A stretch of 64,000 bases of DNA from Lysobacterales bacterium (GCA_022844135.1 JALHMG010000003.1:124001-188000), one strand, 5' to 3'. Shown: positions 8,746-17,502, numbered from the stretch's first letter. Notes: generated by a model from the letters alone, not told the origin. Translations and numbers: made by a program.

Positions 8746-9594
8746 TTAGTCAGGATTGCCGATCAGGAGCAGGACACACGTTACGTCAGCTGTGTTGACT
8801 ACGCCTGACTCGTTACAGTCCGGCTGTCCCGTGCGCAACCCTTGATTGTTGATTTCTAGGAGCACGTTGGTCACATCAGCGGTGTTGACAACTCCGCTCG
8901 CATTGGCGTCGCCACGGACAAGTCGTGGAGGTGTAGTCGTGCGTCTGGAATCGAATTCATCAAAGAAAACTGGCGTTGTTACTGTCACGCCGGAAGTTGC
9001 AAGCAGACCGAGCTGCACATCTTGGACTTGCTCTGCAGTTGAACCGGCAACAATGATCTCCTCGTTATTCGAGCACGAGGTGGCCGGAGCGACACAGGGG
9101 GTGGCGCCAGCTCCACGGATTCGACCGGTCAGCCCAGTGCCCTGGGCCCAGTCCAGTTGCACCATGTACCAGCGGTTATCTACGACCGCCAAGCTATCAC
9201 TACCGCCACCAATCAGGTTGACGGTCATATTGGCACCGTCGTGCGACACGCTAAACACATTGGCGCCCGAACCGTTACGTGCTCGGAAGATCTGGGTAGA
9301 GCCCGTGATGTCGCCAGTGTAGTAATAAAACCGGACGCGGTACGACGTCTCGTTTTGCGGCGTGTTGTCTTGCACAAACTTGTTCTGTGCATTGACTCGA
9401 AGACCGCATCGAGCGCTGTACCGAGTGAAACCACCTGACACCGGGTTGTTGACGCCGGCCGCCGGCTCATTGGTGTCAGCCACCGTCAACCCCGTCGCCG
9501 ACGACCATGCGCTGATCGCGCAGGCGGAAGCTACATTTGCACCAAGTAGGAGTGCGGCTGCGATGGCCGTACCCAGGAAAGCTTTCTGTTTCAT
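8746..9594 (-). CDS. secreted protein with C-terminal type I dockerin-like duplicated repeat
   Basis: 282 residues. After the signal peptide (cut near ASACA), a Cys-containing beta-rich domain of about 200 residues resembles a LamG/concanavalin-type jelly roll (SYRVRFYYYTGDI, RWYMVQLDW). The C-terminal ~55 residues hold two calcium-loop repeats, DANASGVVNTAD and DCNESGVVNTAD, each followed by V-T-x-V-L-L; this is the dockerin type I layout. The protein ends 2 residues after the second repeat's helix. Start ATG 9594 gives a proper signal peptide; upstream in-frame sequence is not protein-like. It is first gene of the unit with the cohesin-like gene. No enzyme active site was recognised in the N-terminal domain. 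Confidence 0.75.
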   Translation of the reverse strand: MKQKAFLGTAIAAALLLGANVASACAISAWSSATGLTVADTNEPAAGVNNPVSGGFTRYSARCGLRVNAQNKFVQDNTPQNETSYRVRFYYYTGDITGSTQIFRARNGSGANVFSVSHDGANMTVNLIGGGSDSLAVVDNRWYMVQLDWAQGTGLTGRIRGAGATPCVAPATSCSNNEEIIVAGSTAEQVQDVQLGLLATSGVTVTTPVFFDEFDSRRTTTPPRLVRGDANASGVVNTADVTNVLLEINNQGLRTGQPDCNESGVVNTADVTCVLLLIGNPD

Positions 9595-10118
9595 AGCGAT
9601 AACCCCATTTGGGTGAAAGTTTGCATGCCTGGATGCGATGCCTCGCTTTGAGCGCACGGCACCTCATCGCACAAGGCTAACACAGCCCTGCACGGAAGAT
9701 AAAGACGCGGGAACTATTTCGATCCTCTCAAGCGCGCCAAAAATTTTGGCGCCGGGCGAGAAGATTGGGATGCACGGCTCACCTGAGACGACGTGCGTCG
9801 CCCGATTGCTCGACCCGCCTGGCTCTGATGAAAGCGTAGACGTCATTGGTGAGTGGTGTTTCGTCGTCGCTTCGTCACAAGACTGAGACGCTCTTGTTCA
9901 GTTCGACGAGCGCAAAAGACCGGAGGCCAGAGCGTCGCGCGCCGGCGCTACCCACCGGGCAATGCTTGTCGCTGAGTTGAATCGTGATTACGCCAGCGTT
10001 GGAGCCGGAGTTCAGTGCCCTTGGCGGAATTCGCTGAGCTTTAAGGCATCGCGCCTTCCGCGTCGCATGGCGCGCTTGGCTAGTAGGATACGGCAACCTC
10101 ACTTATCGGTGCGCGCAC
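9595..10118. other. intergenic region upstream of the dockerin operon and ruvA
   Basis: About 520 bp between divergent genes. It must hold promoters for both directions. Apart from the palindrome at 9734-9752, no gene, RNA or convincing -35/-10 pair was recognised. Open frames here have no protein-like composition. Confidence 0.5.
9734..9752. promoter_or_regulatory. 19-bp near-perfect palindrome
   Basis: GCGCCAAAA-A-TTTTGGCGC, 9-bp arms around one base. It lies about 140 bp upstream of the dockerin gene start. It has the symmetry of a dimeric repressor or activator site; a transcript hairpin is less likely because the AT core leaves no loop. The regulator is unknown. Confidence 0.4.
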
Positions 10119-10712
10119 ATGATCGGACGGCTACGTGGCGAGTTGGTCTTGAAGAAGCCACCGCTGTTGGAAATTGACGTGGGGGGCGTGGGTTACGAGC
10201 TGGAGGCACCGATGAGTACGTTCTATGAGCTGCCGGCCGTTGGGGCACAGGTTGCGTTGCATGTGCACATGGCGGTTAAAGAAGACGCTCATTCGCTCTA
10301 CGGATTCAGTAGCGAGGCGGAGAGAGCGCTTTTTCGCACGTTGATCAAGGTGTCCGGCATCGGTGCGAAAACCGCGTTGTCGATACTTTCAGGTGCGTCA
10401 GTGGACGAATTCGCCCGGATGATCCAGCGTGGTGACATTGCGTCTTTGACGCGCGTTCCTGGAATTGGCAAGAAGACTGCAGAGCGATTGCTGGTCGAAC
10501 TGAAAGATAAGGTCGGTGCCGGCGACATGTTGCCGATATCCCGCGCGGGTGCGCCGCTGCCAACTGATCCCGTGGGCGAAGCCTCGATTGCTTTGCAATC
10601 GCTTGGTTACAAACCGCAGGAAGTGAGCAAACTGGTCAGCGCGGTAGCGGCTCCCGGCGATGACGCTGAGGCCATCATTCGCAAGGCACTAAAGAGCGCA
10701 TTGCGGCCATGA
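10119..10712 (+). CDS. ruvA: Holliday junction branch migration protein RuvA
   Basis: 197 residues, close to the family's ~200. It begins MIGRLRGEL with the N-terminal OB fold ([10 protein letters not shown]), followed by two helix-hairpin-helix motifs, [13 protein letters not shown] and [13 protein letters not shown], and a C-terminal three-helix domain ([16 protein letters not shown]) that contacts RuvB. RuvA tetramers bind four-way junctions and load RuvB for branch migration. Neither ruvC nor ruvB is adjacent: upstream is a 520-bp gap and downstream an overlapping pseudouridine synthase gene (ATGA at 10709). Confidence 0.97.
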   Translation: MIGRLRGELVLKKPPLLEIDVGGVGYELEAPMSTFYELPAVGAQVALHVHMAVKEDAHSLYGFSSEAERALFRTLIKVSGIGAKTALSILSGASVDEFARMIQRGDIASLTRVPGIGKKTAERLLVELKDKVGAGDMLPISRAGAPLPTDPVGEASIALQSLGYKPQEVSKLVSAVAAPGDDAEAIIRKALKSALRP

Positions 10713-11494
10713 GCCGATTTGGGTTGGCACGCCGCTTGTCAAAGCTGGGCGTTTGCTCACGTACCGAGGCGGCACGCCTCATTGTGGCCGGGCGCGTTGC
10801 CATTGATGGCAAGCGCTGCACGGATCCGGAGTTTCCAACGCATGCGGATGTTCGTTTACAGGTCGACGGTCGTGACGTAGTCGCGCCGGCGTATCGTTAT
10901 CTGGCGTTGAACAAACCGCGCGGACTGGTGACCACAGCATCCGACGAGCAAGGCCGGGACACGATCTATGCTTGTTTGCCAACCGACGCGTGGCTGGCAC
11001 CAGTGGGACGACTGGACAAGGCCAGCGAAGGCCTGCTTCTGCTGACCAACGACACTGGGTGGTCGGCCTGGATCGCCTCGCCAGTCTCGGGCTTGCGCAA
11101 GACTTATCACGTGAAAATCGACCGCGCACCGGACAGTGCGTTGGTGGAAACTCTGCGCGATGGGCTTACAGTCGACGGCGAGATTCTGGCTGCGGTGGAT
11201 GTGTCGATGCTGCGCGCAGAGGCACGCAGCGGGTGGCTACAGTTTGTATTGGATGAGGGACGAAATCGCCACATCCGACGCATGCTGGGGGCACTCAATA
11301 TCGGCGTGTTGCGTTTGGTGCGCGTCGCGATTGGCGGACTGGTCTTGGGCGACTTGGCGAAGGGCCAGTGGCGCGAGCTGACGTTGGCTGAATTGGCTGC
11401 GTGTGGGCTGGCGGCAAATCCAGATGCGCCAATTGTTGGTAACGCCAAAGGAACACCAAGCGCAGCACCGCGACGCGCCCCTGTAGCCCGCTGA
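10709..11494 (+). CDS. RsuA/RluB/RluE-family rRNA pseudouridine synthase
   Basis: 261 residues. An S4 RNA-binding domain occupies about residues 3-50 ([17 protein letters not shown]). The catalytic domain has [16 protein letters not shown] with nucleophile D103, and the family motif [10 protein letters not shown]. It isomerises a uridine in ribosomal RNA. Sequence alone does not separate RluB, RluE and RsuA; the GRNRHIRRM form points to a large-subunit enzyme. The start overlaps the ruvA stop, so the two are probably co-transcribed. The last ~30 residues are Ala/Pro/Arg-rich. Confidence 0.88.
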   Translation: MSRFGLARRLSKLGVCSRTEAARLIVAGRVAIDGKRCTDPEFPTHADVRLQVDGRDVVAPAYRYLALNKPRGLVTTASDEQGRDTIYACLPTDAWLAPVGRLDKASEGLLLLTNDTGWSAWIASPVSGLRKTYHVKIDRAPDSALVETLRDGLTVDGEILAAVDVSMLRAEARSGWLQFVLDEGRNRHIRRMLGALNIGVLRLVRVAIGGLVLGDLAKGQWRELTLAELAACGLAANPDAPIVGNAKGTPSAAPRRAPVAR

Positions 11495-11563
11495 ACGTCA
11501 TTCCATACGCCTGCGAATGCAGTTTAGTGCAGAATCGGCGAATCTTGGATTCCGGCGTCGTCC

Positions 11564-11959
11564 ATGCACCTCCCGATCACCGCGTTGTACGCCGGTCTGT
11601 GCGGACTGATCGTTTTCATTCTGGCGTTTCGTGTCGTCGTCCTGCGCCGGCGCTTGCGGATTGGCATGGGCGATGGCAATAACGCTGATCTGGCGCGGCG
11701 AATTCGTATCCACGCGAACGCTGTCGAGCACATTCCGCTGCTGCTGATTCTGCTGGCATTGGCGGAGGGCTTGGGCGCTTCGCCGGCCTTGCTGCACGCC
11801 GCTGGCATTGGCGTGGTGATCGCGCGTGTCCTGCACGCGTCTGGTATGACGCGATCGGCTGGCCATAGCTTTGGGCGCTTCTGGGGTGTGTTGATCACTT
11901 GGATCGTGCTTGCTCTTCTATCGATTTGGTGTGTGGCGCTGTACTTTTTGCGAGGTTAA
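11564..11959 (+). CDS. MAPEG-family integral membrane protein
   Basis: 131 residues with four predicted membrane helices. The signature RRIRIHANAVEHIPLLLILL, with Asn/Glu in a conserved polar helix, is that of the MAPEG family (microsomal glutathione transferase and FLAP relatives, YecN-type in bacteria). Bacterial members may conjugate glutathione to hydrophobic electrophiles; the substrate is unknown. It is followed after 2 bp by a lipoprotein gene, so the pair is probably one transcript. Confidence 0.85.
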   Translation: MHLPITALYAGLCGLIVFILAFRVVVLRRRLRIGMGDGNNADLARRIRIHANAVEHIPLLLILLALAEGLGASPALLHAAGIGVVIARVLHASGMTRSAGHSFGRFWGVLITWIVLALLSIWCVALYFLRG

Positions 11960-11961
11960 CG

Positions 11962-12405
11962 ATGCGTTGGATGGCTCTTTTTTTGGTTCTCGCGATCGCG
12001 GCTTGCGGTGGATCGCCCAAGCGTGTGATGGGTCCGCCGCTGATCAGCGTGCAGGAAGTTGAGCAGCGCGGCGATCGGTTTGTTGCTCGCGTGCGAATCG
12101 ATAGTCCATCGAGCGAGCTTGTCACGGTGACGCGCTTCGATTTTGAGTTTCGCCCGGACAATGGCCCCAGCGTACGCGGCAGCCAGGTCCTCGATCTTGC
12201 TCTGCCGCCGGTGGCCGGCGATGTGGTGGATGTCGATCTGGCGGCTGTGAGCGCTTTGCCGGCGCTCGCCGCGCTTGTCGACGGAAACTCCATGAGCTAC
12301 GTGCTAGAAGGCGAGGTCAGGATTGCTGAGTTGGGTCGCGCCTATCCCGTGAAGTACCAGGGTCGATTGCGGCCAACGCCCGGCAAGCCGGGATCGTATC
12401 GGTAG
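11962..12405 (+). CDS. LEA14/WHy-like lipoprotein
   Basis: 147 residues. The signal peptide ends in a lipobox (LAIAAC, lipidated C15), so the mature protein is membrane-anchored. The body resembles the LEA type-2/WHy beta-sandwich: a first strand of alternating polar and hydrophobic residues (RFVARVRIDSPSSELVTVTR), then FDFEFRPDN and a VLEGEVRIAELGRAYPVKY end. Such proteins are linked to desiccation or stress tolerance in some organisms, but no reaction is known. Start ATG 11962 is set by the lipobox. Confidence 0.7.
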   Translation: MRWMALFLVLAIAACGGSPKRVMGPPLISVQEVEQRGDRFVARVRIDSPSSELVTVTRFDFEFRPDNGPSVRGSQVLDLALPPVAGDVVDVDLAAVSALPALAALVDGNSMSYVLEGEVRIAELGRAYPVKYQGRLRPTPGKPGSYR

Positions 12406-12453
12406 TCGTCGAGCGCCCCCTGACAGATGCGTGCACTCTCCATTGAAGGCGGC

Positions 12454-12494
12454 CAAGCTCACCCCAGCCATCTCTCGTATGGCGGGAGAGGGAG
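12454..12494. repeat. degenerate copy of a CTCACCCCAGCC...GCGGGAGAGGG palindromic repeat
   Basis: The sequence CTCACCCCAGCC, a degraded CTCTC arm and GGCGGGAGAGGG match the repeat pair at 37225-37405. It lies in the 180-bp gap before the acyl-CoA dehydrogenase. Similar palindromes are common between genes in gammaproteobacteria. Confidence 0.6.
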
Positions 12495-12585
12495 TTCATC
12501 GCACTCCGCCTCAGCTCAAACGATCTGCTCAAGAAAGCCGATCGGCAAACCCTCTTCAAATTGAACTCTGCATGGAAATACGCTC

Positions 12586-14379
12586 ATGAATTACACCGCA
12601 CCGTTGGCCGATATGCGCTTTGCGCTTTACGATGTACTCGATGCCCCAAGTGTCTGGAACAGCCTGCCGGGCGGGAAAGACCACACCCGAGAGCTGGTGG
12701 ACGCGGTGCTGGATGAAGGCGCCAAGTTTTGCGAACAGGTACTGATCCAGACCAACCAGATCGGCGATGAAGAGGGCTGCCATTTCGACAAAGACAGCAA
12801 AACCGTCACGACGCCGCAAGCCTTCAAGGACGCTTACAACCGCTTTGTCGAAGGTGGCTGGACCGGCTTATGCGGCGATCCGAAGTACGGCGGCCAGGGC
12901 ATGCCCGAAAGCGTCGGATATGTCTTCAAGGAGATGATCGAGTCGTGCAACGTTGCCTGGGGCACGTATCCGTTGTTGTCCGCCGGCGCGGTGGATGCGC
13001 TTGTTCACCATGGCGAAGAATGGCAGCGCGAGCTCTTTATCCCACGCATCCTGTCCGGCGAATGGACCGGCACCATGTGCCTGACAGAGCCGCACTGCGG
13101 ATCGGACCTTGGCCTGTTGCGCACGCGCGCCGAGCCGCTGGGCGATGGTGCGTACGCGATCAGCGGCACGAAGATTTTCATCACCGCTGGCGAACACGAT
13201 ATGAGCCAGAACATCGTGCACCTGGTGCTGGCGCGTCTGCCCGATGCGCCCGGCGGCACCAAGGGCATCAGCATGTTCATCGTGCCCAAGTTCAAGGTGG
13301 CGCGCGACGGCAGCGTCGGCGAGCGTAACGCGGTCGCGGCGGGCAACATCGAGCACAAGATGGGCCTGAAGGGTTCCGCCACCTGTGTGATGAATTTCGA
13401 TGGCGCCGTCGGTTATTTGATCGGCAAAGAAAATCGTGGTTTGAACGCGATGTTTACCATGATGAATACCGCGCGCCTGGGCGTTGGCGTACAAGGTTTG
13501 GGACTGATCGAGGTATCGCACCAGAACGCGCTGGCGTATGCCAAGGATCGATTGCAGATGCGTTCGTTGTCGGGCGCTAAACGCCCGGACAAGCCGGCCG
13601 ATCCGATCATCGTGCATCCCGATGTGCGCCGGATGTTGATGACGCAGAAGGCCATCGGTGAGGCCGGCCGTGCGCTCTGCTTTTACTCGGCGCTGCAAGT
13701 CGATCTGGTGGCCAAAGCTCAAGATGCGGCAGTGCGCCAGCGCGCAGACGATATCTTGTCGTTCTTGACGCCGATCAGCAAAGCGATGCTGACCGAGCTG
13801 GCGATCGAATGCACCAGCCACGGCATTCAAGTGCTCGGCGGACATGGCTATGTGCGCGAGTGGGGTTTGGAGCAACTTCTGCGCGATGCGCGTATCACCA
13901 CGATTTATGAGGGCACCACGCAGATCCAGGCGCTGGATTTGCTGGGCCGCAAGATCATGGGCCAGCAGGCGGCGGGTTTACGTCAATTCCTCGCTGAAGT
14001 GGCCGAGTTCTGCGCAGCACACCACGACCACGCCGAAGCGGGTAGCTATGTGCGGCGCATGGCAGAGTTGGCCAAAGAGTGGGAAGGCCTGACCCGCGAG
14101 ATCGGCACGCGCGCTGCGCAAAATGCCGACGAAATCGGGGCGGCTGCGGTCGATTACCTGTTCTACTCTGGATACGTGACCTTCGCATACTTCCTGGCAC
14201 GCGAAGCGGAAGCTGTGACCCGTGCAAGTTTTGCCGGTACCGCCGAGTTCCGCGCGGCGAAACTGGCGACTGTGCATTTTTATTTCGAGCGCATCTTGCC
14301 ACGCGCGATCGTGCATGCGGCCGGCGTTCGCGCTGGCGCAGAATCGCTGACCTCAGGGGTAGAAGCAGCGCTCGCCTAG
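12586..14379 (+). CDS. long-type acyl-CoA dehydrogenase (DmdC-like)
   Basis: 597 residues, the length of the long acyl-CoA dehydrogenases that carry an extra C-terminal domain. The N-terminus (YTAPLADMRFALYDVL) is typical of this branch. CLTEPHCGSDLG and the FITAGEHD segment form the FAD pocket; the catalytic glutamate is E442 in YEGTTQIQALDLLGRKI. The enzyme oxidises an acyl-CoA to the 2-enoyl-CoA using electron-transfer flavoprotein. The branch includes 3-methylmercaptopropionyl-CoA dehydrogenase and other beta-oxidation enzymes; the substrate cannot be told from sequence. It stands alone between a repeat and rlmM. Confidence 0.92.
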   Translation: MNYTAPLADMRFALYDVLDAPSVWNSLPGGKDHTRELVDAVLDEGAKFCEQVLIQTNQIGDEEGCHFDKDSKTVTTPQAFKDAYNRFVEGGWTGLCGDPKYGGQGMPESVGYVFKEMIESCNVAWGTYPLLSAGAVDALVHHGEEWQRELFIPRILSGEWTGTMCLTEPHCGSDLGLLRTRAEPLGDGAYAISGTKIFITAGEHDMSQNIVHLVLARLPDAPGGTKGISMFIVPKFKVARDGSVGERNAVAAGNIEHKMGLKGSATCVMNFDGAVGYLIGKENRGLNAMFTMMNTARLGVGVQGLGLIEVSHQNALAYAKDRLQMRSLSGAKRPDKPADPIIVHPDVRRMLMTQKAIGEAGRALCFYSALQVDLVAKAQDAAVRQRADDILSFLTPISKAMLTELAIECTSHGIQVLGGHGYVREWGLEQLLRDARITTIYEGTTQIQALDLLGRKIMGQQAAGLRQFLAEVAEFCAAHHDHAEAGSYVRRMAELAKEWEGLTREIGTRAAQNADEIGAAAVDYLFYSGYVTFAYFLAREAEAVTRASFAGTAEFRAAKLATVHFYFERILPRAIVHAAGVRAGAESLTSGVEAALA

Positions 14380-14391
14380 GACGCTGGAAAA

Positions 14392-15339
14392 GTGACCTTC
14401 GCCCTGCTCTGCCGTCCAGGTTTCGAGGCTGACCTGATTGCAGAGCTGGGCGCTGGGCAAAGCCCGCAAGCGGGTCTGGTACTCGCCGAGGCAACGCCGC
14501 CGTTTGATGAAATGGTGTTCGCGCGCGATGTGCTGGAGATTCGGCACCGCTTGCCGGCGCTGGATGCCAAAGACCGCGTGACGCCATTGCGCGCAGCGCT
14601 GGCGACACTTGGTCCGCTGGAGTCGATTTCCGTCATTCATCCCGACGCCGACGACACGCGGCCATTGGCGCCGCTGGCGAAGGCTCTGCAAAATCGATTG
14701 GCCGATTCCGTGCAAAACCGTGGTGAGCGAGGCGCAGTCTGGCTCACAGCAAGTACCGCTGCGCTCGTTGGAATTGGGCGCGGCGGACCGTTTCCTGGCG
14801 GAATTGCGCGACTCAAGTTCCCAACGGCCGCGCCGTCGCGATCGACCCTGAAGCTGGATGAAGCCATCCAGGTGTTGCTGACACCCGGCGAGCGCGCGCG
14901 TTTGTTCAAACCGGGCATGAGTGCGGTAGACCTGGGTGCCGCGCCGGGGGGATGGACATTTCAGCTCGTGCAACGCGGACTTCGGGTCATTGCTGTCGAC
15001 AATGGCAAGATCGACGAACGCTTGCTCTCCAGCGGCAAGGTGGAGCATCGGCGCGAAGACGGTTTTCGATTTCGCGCAAAAAACCCGGTCGATTGGCTGG
15101 TGTGCGACATGGTCGAGCAACCCTCGCGCGTGGTTGCGCTGATGGTGGAGTGGCTCAGATCCGGGCGCTGCCGTGGCGCGATATTCAATCTCAAACTTCC
15201 CATGCGCAAACGGTACGCGGCGTGGATCGAGGCCCGCAGCGAACTGCTCAAGCTTGCCAGGCCCAAATTCAGGTTTTGCGCCAAGCAGCTCTATCACGAT
15301 CGCGAAGAAATTACGGTGGCGGTCGTGCCGAAGGCTTAG
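14392..15339 (+). CDS. rlmM: 23S rRNA (cytidine-2498 2'-O) methyltransferase RlmM
   Basis: 315 residues. The GTG start at 14392 gives the family N-terminus TFALLCRPGFEADLIAEL (THUMP-like part). The Rossmann methyltransferase domain has VDLGAAPGGWTFQLVQRG (SAM motif I), DWLVCDMVEQP with the catalytic aspartate, and NLKLPMRKR with the catalytic lysine of the FtsJ-type fold. It is somewhat shorter than the E. coli enzyme (366). It lies 12 bp after the acyl-CoA dehydrogenase stop, so may be co-transcribed with it. Confidence 0.92.
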   Translation: MTFALLCRPGFEADLIAELGAGQSPQAGLVLAEATPPFDEMVFARDVLEIRHRLPALDAKDRVTPLRAALATLGPLESISVIHPDADDTRPLAPLAKALQNRLADSVQNRGERGAVWLTASTAALVGIGRGGPFPGGIARLKFPTAAPSRSTLKLDEAIQVLLTPGERARLFKPGMSAVDLGAAPGGWTFQLVQRGLRVIAVDNGKIDERLLSSGKVEHRREDGFRFRAKNPVDWLVCDMVEQPSRVVALMVEWLRSGRCRGAIFNLKLPMRKRYAAWIEARSELLKLARPKFRFCAKQLYHDREEITVAVVPKA

Positions 15340-15503
15340 CGCTGTATGTTGCGCGATGCATGAAAGCATCCGCTTCCCCTCCCGGTCTCGTATGGATGAC
15401 AGCGCGCCGAACCACGAAGGACGCTTGTCAGGTTCATCAATTTAGGATCAGCATTACGCGCCGTTTGCCGTTGACGGCATCACCAAATTTCGAGGAGTCG
15501 CAC

Positions 15504-15890
15504 ATGAGCAGTTCGATGATGAAACCCGTTTCCCTGATGGTTGGCGCCGCGCTGCTGGGCGGCTTGGCTTGCAGTGCGTCGGCGGCTCCGGGCTCGCTGG
15601 CAGCTGTCGATCTCGACCAAGGCTATATGTTGGCCGGCGACCAGAAGGGCGAAGAAGGCAAGTGTGGCGAAGGCAAGTGCGGTGGCGACAAGGGTGAAGA
15701 AGGTAAATGTGGCGAAGGCAAGTGCGGTGGCGACAAGGGTGAAGAAGGTAAGTGCGGCGGCGACAAGGGTGAAGAAGGCAAGTGCGGCGAAGGCAAGTGC
15801 GGCGGCGACAAGGGCGAGGAAGGCAAGTGCGGCGAAGGCAAATGCGGTGGCGACAAGGGTGAAGAAGGTAAGTGCGGCGGCGCCGCCTGA
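15504..15890 (+). CDS. hvfA: HvfA/bufferin-type RiPP precursor with ten EGKCG motifs
   Basis: 128 residues. A Sec signal peptide (hydrophobic core VGAALLGGLACSASA, cut near residue 28) is followed by a short linker and then a tandem of EGKCG motifs: I count ten. They are arranged as paired modules (EGKCGEGKCGGDKGE) at four places and single modules (EGKCGGDKGE-like) at two. A GAGGAG ribosome site precedes ATG 15504 at good spacing. In HvfA of Haemophilus the EGKCG cysteines are converted by the HvfB/HvfC enzyme pair to copper-binding heterocycles, and related bufferins in Caulobacter also bind copper. Both partner genes follow immediately. The product is inferred to be an exported copper-buffering peptide. 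Confidence 0.9.
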   Translation: MSSSMMKPVSLMVGAALLGGLACSASAAPGSLAAVDLDQGYMLAGDQKGEEGKCGEGKCGGDKGEEGKCGEGKCGGDKGEEGKCGGDKGEEGKCGEGKCGGDKGEEGKCGEGKCGGDKGEEGKCGGAA

Positions 15891-15897
15891 CCCGCTG

Positions 15898-16722
15898 ATG
15901 CAAGCATCGGCGATTCCCTGCGGCGCAGGCCTGGGCCTGCGCCGCGGCATGTTCAAGGCGCTCCGAGATCACCCGAGCGCTCTTGAGCGCATTGACTTTT
16001 TTGAAGTCGCACCTGAAAACTGGATCGGCATCGGCGGACGATTGGGCAAGGCGTTCCGAGCCTACTCGGAGCAAAAGCCGGTTCTGGCGCACGGTCTGTC
16101 GTTGTCGCTTGGCGGTCCGGGCAAACTCGACACGGAATTCCTGGCGCAGGTTCGCGATTTTCTTCGTGAGCACCAGATCGCGCTCTACAGCGAACACTTG
16201 AGCTGGTGCGCAGACGATTCCCATCTTTACGATTTGCTGCCCATTCCATTCACGAGCGATGCGGTCAGGCATGTGGCAGCGCGCATTCGGCAAACCCAGG
16301 ACATCATTGGTGCGCGCATCGCAATTGAAAACGCCTCGTTCTACACGCCGCTTGCCTCGGAAATGGGCGAACTGGAGTTCTTCTTGAGCGTGGTTCGCGA
16401 GGCAGACTGCGATGTGTTGCTCGATGTCAATAATGTCTACGTCAACAGCATCAATCACCGCTACGACCCAAGGCAGTTCATCGACGCAGTGCCGCCGAGC
16501 CGGGTTCGCTACATGCACATTGCCGGGCACTATGTGGAAGCGCCGGACTTGATCGTCGATACGCACGGCGCTGCGGTGGTCGATCCGGTGTTCGAGTTGC
16601 TGGAATACGCGCGCCAAAAACTGGGCGTAAAGCCGGTACTGCTGGAACGCGATTTCAACTTGCCGCCGCTCGGGGAATTGCTCGACGAGCTGGGTCGGGT
16701 CCGGGCCTATGCTGGGCTTTGA
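15898..16722 (+). CDS. hvfB: MNIO-family (DUF692) multinuclear iron oxygenase HvfB
   Basis: 274 residues. It has the DUF692 TIM-barrel signatures and the set of metal-ligand candidates: H65 (LAHGLSLSLG), E99-H100 (YSEHLSW), E144-N145 (IENASFY), D176 with N178-N179 (LDVNNVYVNS), H187, H207 and H211 (HIAGH), D221 and H223 (DTHG). The enzymes use a two- or three-iron centre to oxidise cysteines in a precursor peptide. ATG 15898 lies 7 bp after the hvfA stop; the end overlaps hvfC by 14 bp. The context gives its substrate: the adjacent EGKCG precursor. Confidence 0.93.
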   Translation: MQASAIPCGAGLGLRRGMFKALRDHPSALERIDFFEVAPENWIGIGGRLGKAFRAYSEQKPVLAHGLSLSLGGPGKLDTEFLAQVRDFLREHQIALYSEHLSWCADDSHLYDLLPIPFTSDAVRHVAARIRQTQDIIGARIAIENASFYTPLASEMGELEFFLSVVREADCDVLLDVNNVYVNSINHRYDPRQFIDAVPPSRVRYMHIAGHYVEAPDLIVDTHGAAVVDPVFELLEYARQKLGVKPVLLERDFNLPPLGELLDELGRVRAYAGL

Positions 16723-17446
16723 GCGCGCGCAGCGCGAACTGGCCGCGCACCTTCGCGATCCGGCGCAGACGCCAGCGCCGGAAGGCATCGAAGATCGCCG
16801 CTTGCAGATTTATCGGGACTTATTGTTCAACAACGTCGCTGGACTGCTGGCCAATAACTTTCCGGTGATCAAAAAGATCTTGCCGGCCAACGTCTGGACG
16901 GGACTGGTGCGGGCGTACTACCGCAAACACGCCGCGCATTCGCCTTACTTCCATCAGATCGCGCAGGAGTTCATGGCGTTCCTTTCGGCCCATCCGGAAA
17001 CCTGGACCGACTACCCATTCTTGCTCGAACTCGCCCACTACGAGTGGCTGGAGCTGGCACTCGATATCGAAGAAGCGACCATCGATACCGCGCTTGATCG
17101 CGGCGACTGGATGGATCGCCCGATTGTTGCCTCACCCGTGGCGCGACTGGTCGGGTATCAATATGCCGTTCACAGAATTCACCCTGGCGCTCTGCCCCGA
17201 CAAGCACCCGAACAGCCGAGCTGGTTGCTCGTCTATCGCAATCGCCAGGACCAAGTTCAGTTCCAGGAACTCGCGCCGCTGGCAGCGCTCCTTTGGCAGA
17301 TGCTGGCAGAGTCGCCTCGATCCGGGCGCAATTTACTGGACGCGCTGTGTCAGCAAGTGCCGGCACTGGCGGAAAGCGACGTGACGAAGCTGATCGAGAA
17401 TTGGTTTGATCGGGGCGCGGTGCTGGGAGTTGCCAGCGAGCGGTAG
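16709..17446 (+). CDS. hvfC: MNIO partner protein HvfC (DUF2063)
   Basis: 245 residues. The N-terminal DUF2063 domain shows the family start (RRLQIYRDLLFNNVAGLLANNFPVIKKIL) and the YYRKHAAHSPYFHQIAQEFMAFL helix. The C-terminal half is a RRE-like/winged part ending in a Leu-rich helix. In HvfBC and MbnBC pairs this protein binds the precursor and presents it to the iron enzyme. It overlaps hvfB by 14 bp, so expression is coupled. The fourth gene often seen in these loci (DoxX-like hvfD) is not present in the window. Confidence 0.9.
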   Translation: MLGFERAQRELAAHLRDPAQTPAPEGIEDRRLQIYRDLLFNNVAGLLANNFPVIKKILPANVWTGLVRAYYRKHAAHSPYFHQIAQEFMAFLSAHPETWTDYPFLLELAHYEWLELALDIEEATIDTALDRGDWMDRPIVASPVARLVGYQYAVHRIHPGALPRQAPEQPSWLLVYRNRQDQVQFQELAPLAALLWQMLAESPRSGRNLLDALCQQVPALAESDVTKLIENWFDRGAVLGVASER

Positions 17447-17502
17447 AAGTTACAGCGGCAGCAGGCTGCCGCAGACCACGTGGAAAATATCGCCGAAGCG
17501 GC

